From contig JBIICN010000004.1 of NCBI GenBank assembly GCA_044238845.1, forward strand, positions 78,039 through 142,038: a stretch of 64,000 bases of DNA, in the 5' to 3' direction. Each line of letters opens with the position of its first letter. The stretch's first letter is position 1. A program made the translations under genes and the position numbers. The notes under the pieces were generated by a model. The model ran no database searches, had not been told where the DNA came from, and worked only from the letters and a program-made list of their open reading frames with translations. This document shows positions 36,275-46,978 of the stretch, piece by piece. Source of the stretch: UBA4416 sp044238845 (lineage in GTDB: Bacteria; Bacteroidota; Bacteroidia; B-17B0; Aurantibacillaceae).

Positions 36275-37462
36275 ATGTACGGAAAATTTCAAGACCATTT
36301 ACAAGGCCAATTAAACGAAATAGAACAAAACGGCTTGTTCAAAAAAGAACGTGTGATCACTACTCCAATGGACGCAGTAGTGAAAGTAAATAATAAAGAT
36401 GTAATAATTTTTTGTGCAAATAATTACTTAGGCTTATCGTCTCACCCAAAAGTAATTGAAGGTGCTAAAAAAGCTTTGGATACCCATGGATTTGGAATGA
36501 GCAGTGTTCGCTTCATTTGCGGTACCCAAGATATTCATAAAGAACTTGAATCAAAAATTGCAAACTTTTTGGGCACAGAAGATACCATTTTGTATGCAGC
36601 AGCTTTTGATGCAAATGGTGGTGTGTTTGAACCTCTATTTGATGAACAAGATGCCATTATTTCGGATGAACTAAACCACGCTTCTATTATTGATGGCGTG
36701 CGTTTATGCAAGGCTCAACGCTACCGTTATAAAAACTGTGACATGGTAGATTTAGAAGAACAATTAATAAAAGCACAAGCTCAACGTTACCGTATCATTG
36801 TAACAGATGGCGTGTTTAGTATGGATGGCTTTGTGGCTCCATTAGATAAAATATGTGATTTAGCTGATAAATACAATGCCTTGGTAATGGTAGATGAATG
36901 TCATGCAAGTGGATTTATTGGAAAAACAGGAAGAGGAACCATTGAAGCAAAGAATGTTATTGGAAGAGTAGATATTGTTACAGGAACATTAGGAAAAGCC
37001 TTAGGTGGTGCAATGGGCGGTTTTACCTCTGGTAGAAAAGAAATTATTGAACTATTACGTCAACGTTCTCGTCCATATCTATTTAGTAATTCCTTAGCCC
37101 CAAGCATTGTTGGTGCAAGTTTAGCAGTATTTGATATTTTAAGTTCATCAACTGATTTGCGTGATAAATTAGAATGGAATGTCAATTATTTTAAAAAGGG
37201 AATGAAAGCAATTGGTTTAGAAATAAAAGATGGTGATAGTGCCATTGTGCCAGTAATGCTATACGATGCAAAATTAGCACAAACATTTGCTGCAAAATTA
37301 CTTGATGAAGGAATTTATGTCATAGGATTCTTCTTCCCAGTGGTACCAAAAGACAAAGCGCGAATACGTGTTCAACTTAGTGCTGCGCATAATCAAGATC
37401 ATCTTGATAAAGCAATAAAGGCTTTTGAAAAGGTGGGTAAAGAATTAGGTGTGATTAAATAA
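36275..37462 (+). CDS. kbl: Glycine C-acetyltransferase (2-amino-3-ketobutyrate CoA ligase)
   Basis: 395 residues, full length. PLP-dependent alpha-oxoamine synthase: FCANNYLGLSSHP, GFGMSSVRFICGTQDIHKELE, DELNHASIIDGVRL, VMVDECHASGFIGKTGRG and the PLP lysine in TGTLGKALGGAMGGF. It cleaves 2-amino-3-ketobutyrate with CoA to glycine and acetyl-CoA in threonine breakdown. The residues fit Kbl better than the related 7-keto-8-aminopelargonate synthase. Monocistronic, with terminators on both sides; threonine dehydrogenase is not adjacent. Confidence 0.95.
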   Translation: MYGKFQDHLQGQLNEIEQNGLFKKERVITTPMDAVVKVNNKDVIIFCANNYLGLSSHPKVIEGAKKALDTHGFGMSSVRFICGTQDIHKELESKIANFLGTEDTILYAAAFDANGGVFEPLFDEQDAIISDELNHASIIDGVRLCKAQRYRYKNCDMVDLEEQLIKAQAQRYRIIVTDGVFSMDGFVAPLDKICDLADKYNALVMVDECHASGFIGKTGRGTIEAKNVIGRVDIVTGTLGKALGGAMGGFTSGRKEIIELLRQRSRPYLFSNSLAPSIVGASLAVFDILSSSTDLRDKLEWNVNYFKKGMKAIGLEIKDGDSAIVPVMLYDAKLAQTFAAKLLDEGIYVIGFFFPVVPKDKARIRVQLSAAHNQDHLDKAIKAFEKVGKELGVIK

Positions 37463-37480
37463 GAAACCTATTTATATTTT

Positions 37481-37510
37481 AAAAACCTTGTAAATTTTAC
37501 AAGGTTTTTT
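37481..37510 (+). terminator. Bidirectional terminator after kbl
   Basis: AAAACCTTGTAAA facing TTTACAAGGTTTT with T runs on both strands, between convergent kbl and the Smr gene. Confidence 0.8.
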
Positions 37511-37513
37511 GTT

Positions 37514-38503
37514 TTAATACATTCTCACTTCTGTAGCTCCATAGCCATAGTCTTTGTAGGAAGCATCATAATATTCGATGTCATCTACTGTTTTTAAAAT
37601 AGCGGCGATTTCTTGTCTTAGTTTTCCATTTCCAACACCATGTATCACAATTAATTTTTTAATCCCATTACTTAAACAATATTGTAATTCTTTTTCAAAA
37701 CGTTCAAGCTGAATGGATAAAATTTCGTGATTTGTTAAGCCACTATAGGAATCCACTAACTCTTCAATATGTAAATCAATTTCTTTAGTTAAATCTTTAA
37801 TACGTTGTTTAGCAACCGACGTTTTTTGAGGCTGTTTAAATTCTTTAATTGCTTTTAACCGCGTTAAATCCTCCATGGTAATAGTCTTTTCAACTACTTC
37901 TTTGTCGAGAAAATTTTCTTTTAAGATATAAGCATACACAGGAAACTTAAATTCGTTGTGCTGAATTAAAGTTGACTGTGACATGATTTTATCATTAATA
38001 TATAAAATCTCTGCTAATGGAATTTGAGATTTATAATGCATGTTTTTATAAAACAAACATTCTATTTTATGGTAAGCATATTCCTTAAAAAAGTTTTTCT
38101 TTACTTGTTTTAAAAACACTTTTTGATAAGCTCCTAACTCACCATGCTTTAAGGTTTGAAAATATTCATCATCTTTTACAGAGTATGAAAACAAGACATT
38201 ATAAGAAGAGGAATTAAATAAATAAAATTTATAATCTGTTACCAAAGCTGGCATTTCATGATCTGGCTCGATAATAAAATAAATAGAATCTGATAAAATG
38301 GTTTCTAATTCCATTTCAATATTTTCTACTTCGGGATTTAAAATCAGTTCGGTATGAATAGGCACTAAATGCTTGCACAAATAAGGAATTTCGAAACCAT
38401 CTTGCATTTCTACAAAAACTGTTTCCTTATCTTTAAATCTAGTAATAATGCCTTCACCTACTTCGTTTAAAAAACGTACTTTATCTCCTATTCTTAGTTT
38501 CAT
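37514..38503 (-). CDS. DUF2027-Smr domain protein
   Basis: 329 residues. N-terminal SH3-like segment (IGDKVRFLNEVGEGIITRFKDKETVFVEMQDGFEIP) followed by a DUF2027 domain, and a C-terminal Smr domain from about 240 (EIDLHIEELVDSYSGLTNHEILSIQL...LIVIHGVGNGKLR). Smr domains, also found at the end of MutS2, nick DNA or cut RNA. Mainly a Bacteroidota architecture of unknown physiological role; recent Smr links to ribosome rescue make it worth noting. 3 nt from comEC. Confidence 0.88.
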   Translation of the reverse strand: MKLRIGDKVRFLNEVGEGIITRFKDKETVFVEMQDGFEIPYLCKHLVPIHTELILNPEVENIEMELETILSDSIYFIIEPDHEMPALVTDYKFYLFNSSSYNVLFSYSVKDDEYFQTLKHGELGAYQKVFLKQVKKNFFKEYAYHKIECLFYKNMHYKSQIPLAEILYINDKIMSQSTLIQHNEFKFPVYAYILKENFLDKEVVEKTITMEDLTRLKAIKEFKQPQKTSVAKQRIKDLTKEIDLHIEELVDSYSGLTNHEILSIQLERFEKELQYCLSNGIKKLIVIHGVGNGKLRQEIAAILKTVDDIEYYDASYKDYGYGATEVRMY

Positions 38504-38506
38504 TTG

Positions 38507-40546
38507 CTATAAGTTTACTTGGAATGCGCCGTTATCTTTTACCGAATAAAATGGTATTTCTAATTGGGTGCATAGCTGCTTTAATTTCTTTACAAATTTA
38601 TAACTGTTACTGCAATCGGCAATAATAACTGGCTTCGTTTTATAATTAGTTGTGAGTTCTATTGGAACATCATTACTAACTATAACATAATTAGGTTTTA
38701 ATTGCCCTATACTCTCATGTGAATTAGATTTTAAAATTATTGTAGAATCTAATTTAATTGCATCTGTATCAACATTTACTAGTTTCAAATCAGCATGATT
38801 TAATAAGTAAGGTTTTACATGTCTTTCAAAATCTTTGCTTGACAAAGAATTAAAATTTCCATATACGCTATGGCCAACTCGCAATGCAAAAGCCGATTGT
38901 CGTTTTATATGAAATACAATTAATTCTTTTTCTTTAGAATCATTGTAACTATTAACTATCGAAAAAGAAAGCCAAGAAATGAAGAATAGACATAAAGCTA
39001 ATACCTGTTTGTAGCTTTTAGTTGAAAGTATCATTAAACATAAGACAATTATGATAATCATAAAACAAACATCTGTTTTTGAAAAAGAAATAAAATCAAT
39101 AAAGCCATAATTTGGATTATCCGTTAACTTCGCAAACCACATCATAATATTAGTTGAACTATTAATGATATATACTAAAATATGATTAATGAAAGCAACT
39201 TTGTAAAGCATTAAAAACAATGCAGCCGCTCCCATTATCAAAAAACTAATCGGAATAATAATCATGTTTGAAAACACAAACCATATTGGAAATTGATGAA
39301 AGAAATATAATGAAATAGGTAAAGTAAATACAGTAGCTGAAACCGACATTAAAACGCCAGACCAAGTGCCTTGCAGAATCTTATTCTCAAAGAAATACAG
39401 TTTTTGAAGAATAGGATATAAATACATAATGCCAAAAACGGCACAATAGCTTAATAAAAATCCAACGTCTTTAATTAAATATGGATTATAGAGCAATAAT
39501 AAAAATGCTGATAATAAAAGTGTATTATAAGAATTACCTTGTTTGTAAAAAGTCTTTCCAACGAGCACTAAACTTAACATGAGCGCCGCTCTTAATATAG
39601 ACGGAGACAATCCAGTGACTAAAACAAATAGCCACAACCCAAGCATTACAAAAGCAAATTTTGTTTTTTTGTACTGATCATATTTATCTACCAAAGTAAA
39701 TAAGAAAACTAACACAGCATATAACACTCCTGTATGCATACCCGAAACTGATAAAATGTGTAGTGTTCCAGAATGAGAAAAACTTTGCATCACCTCAGCA
39801 TCAATTTCATCGTCATAACCTACTAATAAAGCCGAACAAATCGAAAAAGCTTCTTGTGATAATCCACTATCCCGAAGTATCGATACTAATTGAGATTTTA
39901 AGTATGTACCAATTTGAGAAAGATGAAAATCGTTATTCTTAGAAATTGCACTAATATTTTTGCTTTCAGTAAACACGGTGTGAAACACATTTTTGCTTTC
40001 TAAAAACGCTTTGTAATTAAATTCATAAGGATTTTTAGGTTCATTTAAATAACTGAATTTAGAATTGATATATAATTTATTTCCAACACTTAATTTAAGG
40101 GTTGAATCTTGTCTTACGTAAATTATAGTTCTGCCTTCTGTATAATGCCATCTATTTTCAAATTCCACAACATTTAAGTTAACCCAAAGTTTCATGAATT
40201 TTTCTGAAACAACAGGAACCTCATCAATAGTAGCAATAAATGATTGTGGATGAGAGCTTATGTAATGAGAATAATGATTGGAATTGTTTTTATCATTATA
40301 TAAATAGCAAGATTCAAAAGCCAATAAAAACAAAAAAACATTTATTGAAATTATATATATTGTCTTTTTGAAAAATAGAATGTGTTTATAAAATTTTTGG
40401 AATAAAAATGTGGTAATCACAAACGCAAAAGATGCTAGGAGTATGATATGAATGTTTGAAAAATAGCCAATTTGTAAAGCAAAACAAATCCCTATGCAAT
40501 AAGGAAATAAAATTTTAAAAAAGGGTACTGATTTGAAATTTATCAC
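38507..40546 (-). CDS. ComEC/Rec2 family DNA-uptake membrane protein
   Basis: 679 residues. ComEC N-terminal OB-like region (LWVNLNVVEFENRWHYTEGRTIIYVR), then the polytopic Competence core with HILSVSGMHTGVLYAVL and LVTGLSPSILRAALML, and several more helices. The C-terminal 150 residues lack the metallo-beta-lactamase metal motifs (HxHxDH) of full ComEC, as is common in Bacteroidota. It would form the inner-membrane channel for single-stranded DNA. Located in a minus-strand group with the Smr gene. Confidence 0.9.
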   Translation of the reverse strand: MINFKSVPFFKILFPYCIGICFALQIGYFSNIHIILLASFAFVITTFLFQKFYKHILFFKKTIYIISINVFLFLLAFESCYLYNDKNNSNHYSHYISSHPQSFIATIDEVPVVSEKFMKLWVNLNVVEFENRWHYTEGRTIIYVRQDSTLKLSVGNKLYINSKFSYLNEPKNPYEFNYKAFLESKNVFHTVFTESKNISAISKNNDFHLSQIGTYLKSQLVSILRDSGLSQEAFSICSALLVGYDDEIDAEVMQSFSHSGTLHILSVSGMHTGVLYAVLVFLFTLVDKYDQYKKTKFAFVMLGLWLFVLVTGLSPSILRAALMLSLVLVGKTFYKQGNSYNTLLLSAFLLLLYNPYLIKDVGFLLSYCAVFGIMYLYPILQKLYFFENKILQGTWSGVLMSVSATVFTLPISLYFFHQFPIWFVFSNMIIIPISFLIMGAAALFLMLYKVAFINHILVYIINSSTNIMMWFAKLTDNPNYGFIDFISFSKTDVCFMIIIIVLCLMILSTKSYKQVLALCLFFISWLSFSIVNSYNDSKEKELIVFHIKRQSAFALRVGHSVYGNFNSLSSKDFERHVKPYLLNHADLKLVNVDTDAIKLDSTIILKSNSHESIGQLKPNYVIVSNDVPIELTTNYKTKPVIIADCSNSYKFVKKLKQLCTQLEIPFYSVKDNGAFQVNL

Positions 40547-40569
40547 ATATTAAATTTAATAAAACTATA

Positions 40570-43500
40570 TTAAATTTTTAAACCGATCAATAAAATATCA
40601 TCCGTTTGTTCATAGGATCCTTGCCATTCAGCAATTTCTTTTACAAGTTTTTCTTTTAATTCAGGAAGAGCCAAGTGATTATTCATTAATAAGAATTGAC
40701 GTAAGCGGGCCGGATTATATTTTTTATTTTTATCGCCACCAAACTGATCTGTTATACCATCTGTAAATAAAAACAACAAATCATCTTCTTTTATAGAAAT
40801 AGTTTTTGTAGGAATAACACTTTCAAAATCTGCATACCCACCAATATTAACATTTTCGGAAGCCAAAGTAATTAACTCGTCATTTGAAATAATATATAGT
40901 GGTCTATTTGCATTCACATATTCAACTGTACTTTTTGCTTTATTAAAACAAATTAAAGATATATCTAATCCATCATTAATTTGTCCATCAATATTTTGAC
41001 TTAATCTTAAATTAATTTCTCTTCTTAAAAACTCCAACATTTTAGCTGGGCTATAGTTGCTAATATTTATATCAATTGATTCGTTTAATATACTACTTGA
41101 AATAAGTGACATAAAAGCTCCTGGCACCCCATGACCAGTACAATCTACAACAGCTACATATACTAAATCATCAATTTCCTTAATCCAGTAATAATCTCCA
41201 CTAACAATATTGCGAGGTTTATAAAACAAAAAACTTTGTTTAAAATGTTTATCTAAAATAGATGTATTTGGCAAAATAGTTTCTTGAATACGTTGAGCGT
41301 ATTTAATACTGTCTGTTAAATCTTTATTAATACCTTGAATTAAAACATTTTGTAATTCAATTTCTTTTTTCTTATTTTCTATCTCAGAAGTACGAGCTTT
41401 TACTTGTAATTCAAGCTTTTGCTTTTCTTTTTTTAAACGTTTTTCTCTATTTACAATATAAAAATATAAAATGGCAAAAAAACCTAACCCAATTACAACA
41501 TAAAATAATTTAGTTTTCCAAAAAGGTGGTGTTACACTGAAATGATAAGTGTATTCCTTAGCATTTGAAAAGTCGTTACTCAAAGATGCTTTTATTACTA
41601 AACTATAGTCGCCTGCTGGCAAATTGCGATAATTAATTTCGTTTGAACTGAATAACTGAATCCATTCTTTGTCAAACCCAATTAATTTATAACTATAATT
41701 TATTTGCTTTTGCTCTGCGATGTCATCTGTATTTAAATTAAACTGTATAGAATTGTGAGTGTAATCTAATTTTAAATTCATTGGCATTTTATACCAATTA
41801 AAAAAACCATCAAAACTTATAGATGAATAATCTCCTGAATTAAATAATGATGCATCGGTCCAATCAACATATTTATTTTCAATTAAAATATTATTTATAT
41901 AAACCGTTAGCTGCTTTTGATTCCCAGTTTTTTCATTATCACTAATGTTTTGATATTGAGTTAAACCTTCTACAGAACCTATCCAAATAAAGCCATTATC
42001 ATCAAACACCGCGGTGTTTGATTTATTATCATAAGAAGCAAAGCCTTGACCTTTGTTATAAGATTTAATTTCTTTTATTTTATTTAAATAGGTGTCTATT
42101 TTCAGTTCATTAATACCATTATTAGAAATAAACCATACGACATCATTTCCAATTAAAATTGAATTGATACAATTACTACTGATCCCTTCTTTTGTTGTAA
42201 TTCGTTCGAAAGTGCTTGGTTGTCCTTTTTCAAAATAACGTGCTTGTAGTTTATTTTTTAAAATAATAGCTCCAACATCTGAAGTTCCCAGCCAAATATT
42301 TCCATTCCAGTCTTTAGTTATAGTTTGTACATTTTTATAAATTGAAAACTCATTATTTACATAGCCAGTTTTAGGAGTCAATTTCCAAACACCTTCATTT
42401 GATGTAATCCAAATATTACCGTCATTGTCTTCTAACAAACAAGTTACATTAAAATTTATTAAATCTGTAATAGGAAAAGAAGTAATAGAATAGGAGAGAT
42501 CTTTATTTAAAATGATTCTATCAATTTTTGAACTAGTTTGATAGCCAACCCAAAGCTCACCGTTAGAGGCTTTATATATATAAGAAACATAATTGGAACT
42601 TAAATTATTTGTTTCTGAAATGGTTTTTGTAACTAGTAATTGCTTCTGTGAATTTTCTTTAGTAATTATGCTAATCCCTCCGCCAACTGTACCTAATAAA
42701 ATGTTTCCGAAATTATCTTCAGCGATAGATTTTATAATGGATTCACTGATGCCTTGTTCCCAAAAACATCGTGTGAATTTTTTGTTTTTAAACTTAAATG
42801 CTCCACCTCCGTATGTGCCTGACCAAATAGCACTGTCTGAAGATTTGTATATACTAATGACTTTCTCTTCTTCTAAACCTGATTTTTGATTGTAGCTTAA
42901 TGAGCTTTTATTATTTACAACCACTAATCCATCATTTAAAGTACCAATCCATAAATTTTGAAATTTATCTTGCTTAAAACACAATGGGTTATTTCCAAAA
43001 AATCCGTGACCATTACTTAACCAAGAAATGGTTTTGATATTATAATCGTTTTCATTAGTATTTTTGTCAACTGGAACTTTTAAGTAGCCAAAGCCATCTG
43101 TTGCTAAATATAAATTCCCTTCGTCATCTTTTTGGATATTTACAAATCGCTCAATGCTTTGTATTCCTGTTATTATTGAGTCAAGCATTAGATAATTAGC
43201 ATTAAACCCAGTGTTATTTATAAAGTCAAATTTAATTTCAGCTAACCCATTTCCCCAATCGCTAACTAATAAATTATATTTTTTGTCAAATTCAATACAA
43301 TAAATAGATTCTCCTTTAAATAAATTAGTTGAATTAAAATTGACAATGCGAATTAATTTATTTTTTATAGTTGTGGAGGCAACAGAATTTTGAATTAAAA
43401 CAAACTTTGGGATTTTAGTTGAAATTGTTTTCTCAATAAAAAATAATCCTTTTTTGCTTGTTGACACCCAAATATTTCCATCTTCATCAAATTCGGCATC

Positions 43501-43989
43501 GGTTGGATTTTGAGAGGTAATGTTTGGAATAGCTATAGAATCTAATTGAAAAACGGGTTTTGTGATATCTAGTAGATAATAACCTTTTGAGGTAATGATA
43601 TGTAAAACACCTTTATCTTCTAGTATTTTTTTAGTATTGCCATTAATTTTTTTGAAAATCTCTCTTGTATCTAATTTATTTCCGGCGTAAGCACAAAATC
43701 CTTTTTTGGTTCCAATAAATAAAATTTCGTTGGTAAATAATAAACTTGAAATTTCATTTGACGGTAAGCCATTAGTAGTGGTAAAGTTTTCGAAAGTTTT
43801 TCCATTAAATTTAGACAAACCATAATTTGTAGCTAACCACAAATTGCCATATTCATCCTGTTCAATCTGTTTAACTGTTGATTGAACTAGGCCATCTTTT
43901 ACAGAAAATTTTTGAAGGTTCATTTTTTGGGAAAATCCCATCAATGAATTCATCAAAAGTAATAGTATGCCGTAGTAGTATGTTTTCAC
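40570..43989 (-). CDS. Propeller-Y_Y_Y-SpoIIE signalling protein
   Basis: 1139 residues. Signal peptide, then repeated two-component-propeller blades (LEQDEYGNLWLATNYGLSKF, DEDGNIWVSTSKKGLF, DNDGNIWITSNEGVWKL) up to about 700, a Y_Y_Y domain (INYSYKLIGFDKEWIQL), one transmembrane helix near 835 (LFYVVIGLGFFAILYFYIV), a coiled coil, and a PP2C-like SpoIIE phosphatase (IVSGDYYWIKEIDDLVYVAVVDCTGHGVPGAFMSL). A periplasmic sensor controlling a cytoplasmic serine phosphatase, probably in a partner-switch pathway. Ligand unknown. Confidence 0.92.
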   Translation of the reverse strand: MKTYYYGILLLLMNSLMGFSQKMNLQKFSVKDGLVQSTVKQIEQDEYGNLWLATNYGLSKFNGKTFENFTTTNGLPSNEISSLLFTNEILFIGTKKGFCAYAGNKLDTREIFKKINGNTKKILEDKGVLHIITSKGYYLLDITKPVFQLDSIAIPNITSQNPTDAEFDEDGNIWVSTSKKGLFFIEKTISTKIPKFVLIQNSVASTTIKNKLIRIVNFNSTNLFKGESIYCIEFDKKYNLLVSDWGNGLAEIKFDFINNTGFNANYLMLDSIITGIQSIERFVNIQKDDEGNLYLATDGFGYLKVPVDKNTNENDYNIKTISWLSNGHGFFGNNPLCFKQDKFQNLWIGTLNDGLVVVNNKSSLSYNQKSGLEEEKVISIYKSSDSAIWSGTYGGGAFKFKNKKFTRCFWEQGISESIIKSIAEDNFGNILLGTVGGGISIITKENSQKQLLVTKTISETNNLSSNYVSYIYKASNGELWVGYQTSSKIDRIILNKDLSYSITSFPITDLINFNVTCLLEDNDGNIWITSNEGVWKLTPKTGYVNNEFSIYKNVQTITKDWNGNIWLGTSDVGAIILKNKLQARYFEKGQPSTFERITTKEGISSNCINSILIGNDVVWFISNNGINELKIDTYLNKIKEIKSYNKGQGFASYDNKSNTAVFDDNGFIWIGSVEGLTQYQNISDNEKTGNQKQLTVYINNILIENKYVDWTDASLFNSGDYSSISFDGFFNWYKMPMNLKLDYTHNSIQFNLNTDDIAEQKQINYSYKLIGFDKEWIQLFSSNEINYRNLPAGDYSLVIKASLSNDFSNAKEYTYHFSVTPPFWKTKLFYVVIGLGFFAILYFYIVNREKRLKKEKQKLELQVKARTSEIENKKKEIELQNVLIQGINKDLTDSIKYAQRIQETILPNTSILDKHFKQSFLFYKPRNIVSGDYYWIKEIDDLVYVAVVDCTGHGVPGAFMSLISSSILNESIDINISNYSPAKMLEFLRREINLRLSQNIDGQINDGLDISLICFNKAKSTVEYVNANRPLYIISNDELITLASENVNIGGYADFESVIPTKTISIKEDDLLFLFTDGITDQFGGDKNKKYNPARLRQFLLMNNHLALPELKEKLVKEIAEWQGSYEQTDDILLIGLKI

Positions 43990-44044
43990 AAATAATTGCT
44001 AAACACAAGTTTAACTAAAAAATTAGAGAAAATACGTTTTTCGT

Positions 44045-45781
44045 TTAAAATAATGCGGTTAATCCAGCATGGATTTTTCCAATTCTCAGATCAAATGCAT
44101 TGCTATATTGTTTTCCGAGAGCATAACTTAAATTAAAAATTCCTGCTTTTGTTTCAAAATTTATACCTGCTCCTACGCTTATGGGTGTATCATTGGTATA
44201 TCCCGAAACATTTCCGTTTTCGTACCAAGCCCCTTCCGCGAAAACAAAAATATTAGAGTTCTTCTCAAATAAAAAACGATATTCTATTGTGGGAATAGCA
44301 TATGAGGATGCGTAGATGCTTTCTTCATCAAAACCTCTCAAAGTTCTCAAACCTCCTATTCTAAATAACTCGTTTTTATAAATCGTATTTCCAAATACAC
44401 TGCCAAACTGAGATGCTATTTTAACAACATGATTTTTTTTGATATTAATATAGCCAGCAATATTTCCTTCGAACTGATACTGTGATGTTTTTAAAGCAAT
44501 AGATGAATATGCCAAATCATTAATTTTTGGATTTTTACGAATTTGCCGATTTCCAACAGATCCTTGAACATTTATACTAATTCCTTTTTTTGGATTAAAT
44601 CGATAATCTAATTTTTCTAGAAAAAACCCTAATCCATAAGCCTTCGTAATCACATCTGCATATTCAGGTAAAACAGTAATGTTTTCTAAACCTCTTGTAG
44701 TAATTAAATTGGCGTTTCGTTGTTTATAAAAAGCTTTCAGGTAATTTAATCCGTTGAAATAGTAATTCAAACCTAATCCATTATTGACGTCTAAAAAAGA
44801 GGTGTCTTTTTTATATATTTTAATATTATAATCTAAACCAATTGGCAAACCAGCTATATATGGATAAATCACGGTAGCTTTCAAATCCTGTGTTTGTGTT
44901 TGTAATCTTCTCCAATTAATGTCAAAGGTTTCTCCTGTTTTTAAAATGGAATTTACCAACTTTATTTTTAAATCACCTGTAAAAATTGTTTTTCCATTAT
45001 CACTCGGTAAAATCCCAACAATGCCATCAAATTGAGACGCGGTTTTCTTTTCTAAGAATAAAAATAGCTTGTTTTGCTTATCCGTTAATTGCATTATAGG
45101 TGCTTTTTTTTCGGTAACAAAAGGCAACTGTCTAATTTTTTTGGAAACATTACTATATACTTCGGCGTTATACAGCATTCCATTTTTGATTCCCAAGTAC
45201 CTCAATAAAAATTTCTGACTCACCTTTCCTGTTCCTTGTGTCACTACACTATCTAACTTAATTAATATATTTTTTTCGATTCTTAAATGGGCACTCATTT
45301 CCGCATTATTAAGTTGAAGGCTGTCTAGTTTTGCCGAAACAAAGGGATATCCATTGTTTTCGTAATAAACAATTATTTTTTCCATAAAACGGGAATGCTC
45401 ATTGTAATTAAATGGTTTGTTTGTAAAAAAACGTTCGTTATATCCCAATTTACTTATAACCCCTTGATCTTTTTGAGCATATTTTAATTTAATCCATTTA
45501 TACTTTTTCCCTGCATGGATATATGCAACATAATTAATTGAATCGTTTCTTATACTATCAATATTCGCGGAAATATAACCTTCGTTTATTAAAGCAACAT
45601 ATACCTTATTGCTTTCTTTAAAAATAAACTCTTTGCTGGAAAATTGCTTTTTGTAATTAATTTTTTTGAATATATCCTGAGTATCTGTATTTACTATATT
45701 CAATTTGTATAACGGTTGAGCTATTAATGACTGCATGGCCAAAAACATTAATACGAAAAAATATGTGCACTTAGTTTTCAA
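44045..45781 (-). CDS. Omp85/BamA-like outer membrane protein
   Basis: 578 residues. Signal peptide ending SLIAQPLYK; POTRA-like segments at 70-250; a C-terminal beta barrel of 16 probable strands with the Omp85 signature FRIGGLRTLRGFDEESIYAS and a terminal aromatic-rich strand (IGKIHAGLTALF). The family inserts outer-membrane proteins or translocates substrates. Shorter than BamA, with fewer POTRA domains, so a TamA-like or specialised paralogue is likely. Confidence 0.85.
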   Translation of the reverse strand: MKTKCTYFFVLMFLAMQSLIAQPLYKLNIVNTDTQDIFKKINYKKQFSSKEFIFKESNKVYVALINEGYISANIDSIRNDSINYVAYIHAGKKYKWIKLKYAQKDQGVISKLGYNERFFTNKPFNYNEHSRFMEKIIVYYENNGYPFVSAKLDSLQLNNAEMSAHLRIEKNILIKLDSVVTQGTGKVSQKFLLRYLGIKNGMLYNAEVYSNVSKKIRQLPFVTEKKAPIMQLTDKQNKLFLFLEKKTASQFDGIVGILPSDNGKTIFTGDLKIKLVNSILKTGETFDINWRRLQTQTQDLKATVIYPYIAGLPIGLDYNIKIYKKDTSFLDVNNGLGLNYYFNGLNYLKAFYKQRNANLITTRGLENITVLPEYADVITKAYGLGFFLEKLDYRFNPKKGISINVQGSVGNRQIRKNPKINDLAYSSIALKTSQYQFEGNIAGYINIKKNHVVKIASQFGSVFGNTIYKNELFRIGGLRTLRGFDEESIYASSYAIPTIEYRFLFEKNSNIFVFAEGAWYENGNVSGYTNDTPISVGAGINFETKAGIFNLSYALGKQYSNAFDLRIGKIHAGLTALF

Positions 45782-45977
45782 TATTTATATCACCTAAGAT
45801 AATTATTTTATACTCTTTGCTACTAATTGATTATAAAACGTTTGTTTTCATTTATTATTTTAATACCACTCATCCTTAAAATTTATTTGTCACTCATTAT
45901 TTTTTAGGATTTTAACCTATTTTGGTTTAATGTCGTGCAAATTAAGTGTAAATTTGTTATTCAAAAATTTAAATACA

Positions 45978-46532
45978 ATGAAAAAAGGATTAATTATTTT
46001 AGGGGCTGTTTTAGGATTAGCTTTTATAGTGTTTATGATGTACAGAGGTTCATATAATACCGCTGTTAATTTACAAGAAAATGTAAGCGAAAAATGGGGA
46101 GATGTTGGCGCAACGTACCAACGAAGAGCAGATTTAATTCCTCAACTAGTTGCTACTGTTAAAGGGGCTGCGGCTAATGAAAAAGGCATTTTGACTCAAG
46201 TTACTGAAGCACGTGCTGGCATTGTAAATGCTAAAACACCTGAAGACATGGACATTATGGGTAAAAAAATAAATACGGCTATTAATTTAGCTTTTGAAGC
46301 ATATCCAGAAATTCGTTCTACTCAAAATTTTAGTGATCTTCAAGTTCAGTTAGAAGGAACTGAGAATAGAATTGCTGTTGCTCGTCAAAATTATAACGGT
46401 GCGGTAAAGGAGTACAATTCTCATATTAGAGGTTTTATTAATAGCATGTTTTTAAGCAGCGAGACCTTTCCTAAAAAAGATCCGTTTAAAGAAGCGGCAG
46501 GATCTGAAGTAGCTCCTAAAGTTGAATTTTAA
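45978..46532 (+). CDS. lemA: LemA family protein
   Basis: 184 residues from the ATG at 45978 (MKKGLIILGAVLGLAF); an upstream in-frame start at 45930 would add a non-conserved tail. One N-terminal transmembrane helix and the long alpha-helical LemA fold (NLQENVSEKWGDVGATYQRRADLIPQLVATVKG, GFINSMF near the end). Function of LemA is poorly known; in Bacteroidota it is regularly followed by TPM-domain genes, as here (11 nt gap). Confidence 0.93.
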   Translation: MKKGLIILGAVLGLAFIVFMMYRGSYNTAVNLQENVSEKWGDVGATYQRRADLIPQLVATVKGAAANEKGILTQVTEARAGIVNAKTPEDMDIMGKKINTAINLAFEAYPEIRSTQNFSDLQVQLEGTENRIAVARQNYNGAVKEYNSHIRGFINSMFLSSETFPKKDPFKEAAGSEVAPKVEF

Positions 46533-46543
46533 GAGAAAAAGCC

Positions 46544-46978
46544 GTGCTTTTTAAAAAACAACTCATATCAAAAATCGACGAAGAGCGTTTAATAAAAGCT
46601 ATTCAAAACGCTGAATTAAAAACTTCGGGAGAAATAAGAGTACATATTGAAAAAGTATGTAAAGAGGATGCTTTAGTTGCTTGCAAAAAAAAGTTTGAAG
46701 AGCTAAATATGCATGAAACAAAAGATAGAAATGGCATTTTATTTTTTCTAGCGATTGAGTCTAAGTCCTTTGCTGTATGGGGAGATGAAGGCATTCATCA
46801 AAAAGTAACGGATCAGTTTTGGAAAAGCATCACCGATTGTGCTATTAGCTATTTTAAACAACATGATTTAATGACAGGTATTGAAAAAGCGGTAGAAATG
46901 TGTGGAGAAAAATTAAAAATTTATTTTCCTATCCAAACAGATGATAAAAACGAACTTTCAAACGAAATATCCTACTAA
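46544..46978 (+). CDS. TPM-domain protein
   Basis: 144 residues, GTG start at 46544. TPM fold (TLP18.3/Psb32/MOLO-1): IDEERLIKAIQNAELKTSGEIRVHIE, FLAIESKSFAVWGDEGIHQKV. No signal peptide in this copy. It sits between lemA and a second, exported TPM protein, with the next TTG start directly after the stop codon. Such trios are probably one envelope unit of unknown function. Confidence 0.85.
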   Translation: MLFKKQLISKIDEERLIKAIQNAELKTSGEIRVHIEKVCKEDALVACKKKFEELNMHETKDRNGILFFLAIESKSFAVWGDEGIHQKVTDQFWKSITDCAISYFKQHDLMTGIEKAVEMCGEKLKIYFPIQTDDKNELSNEISY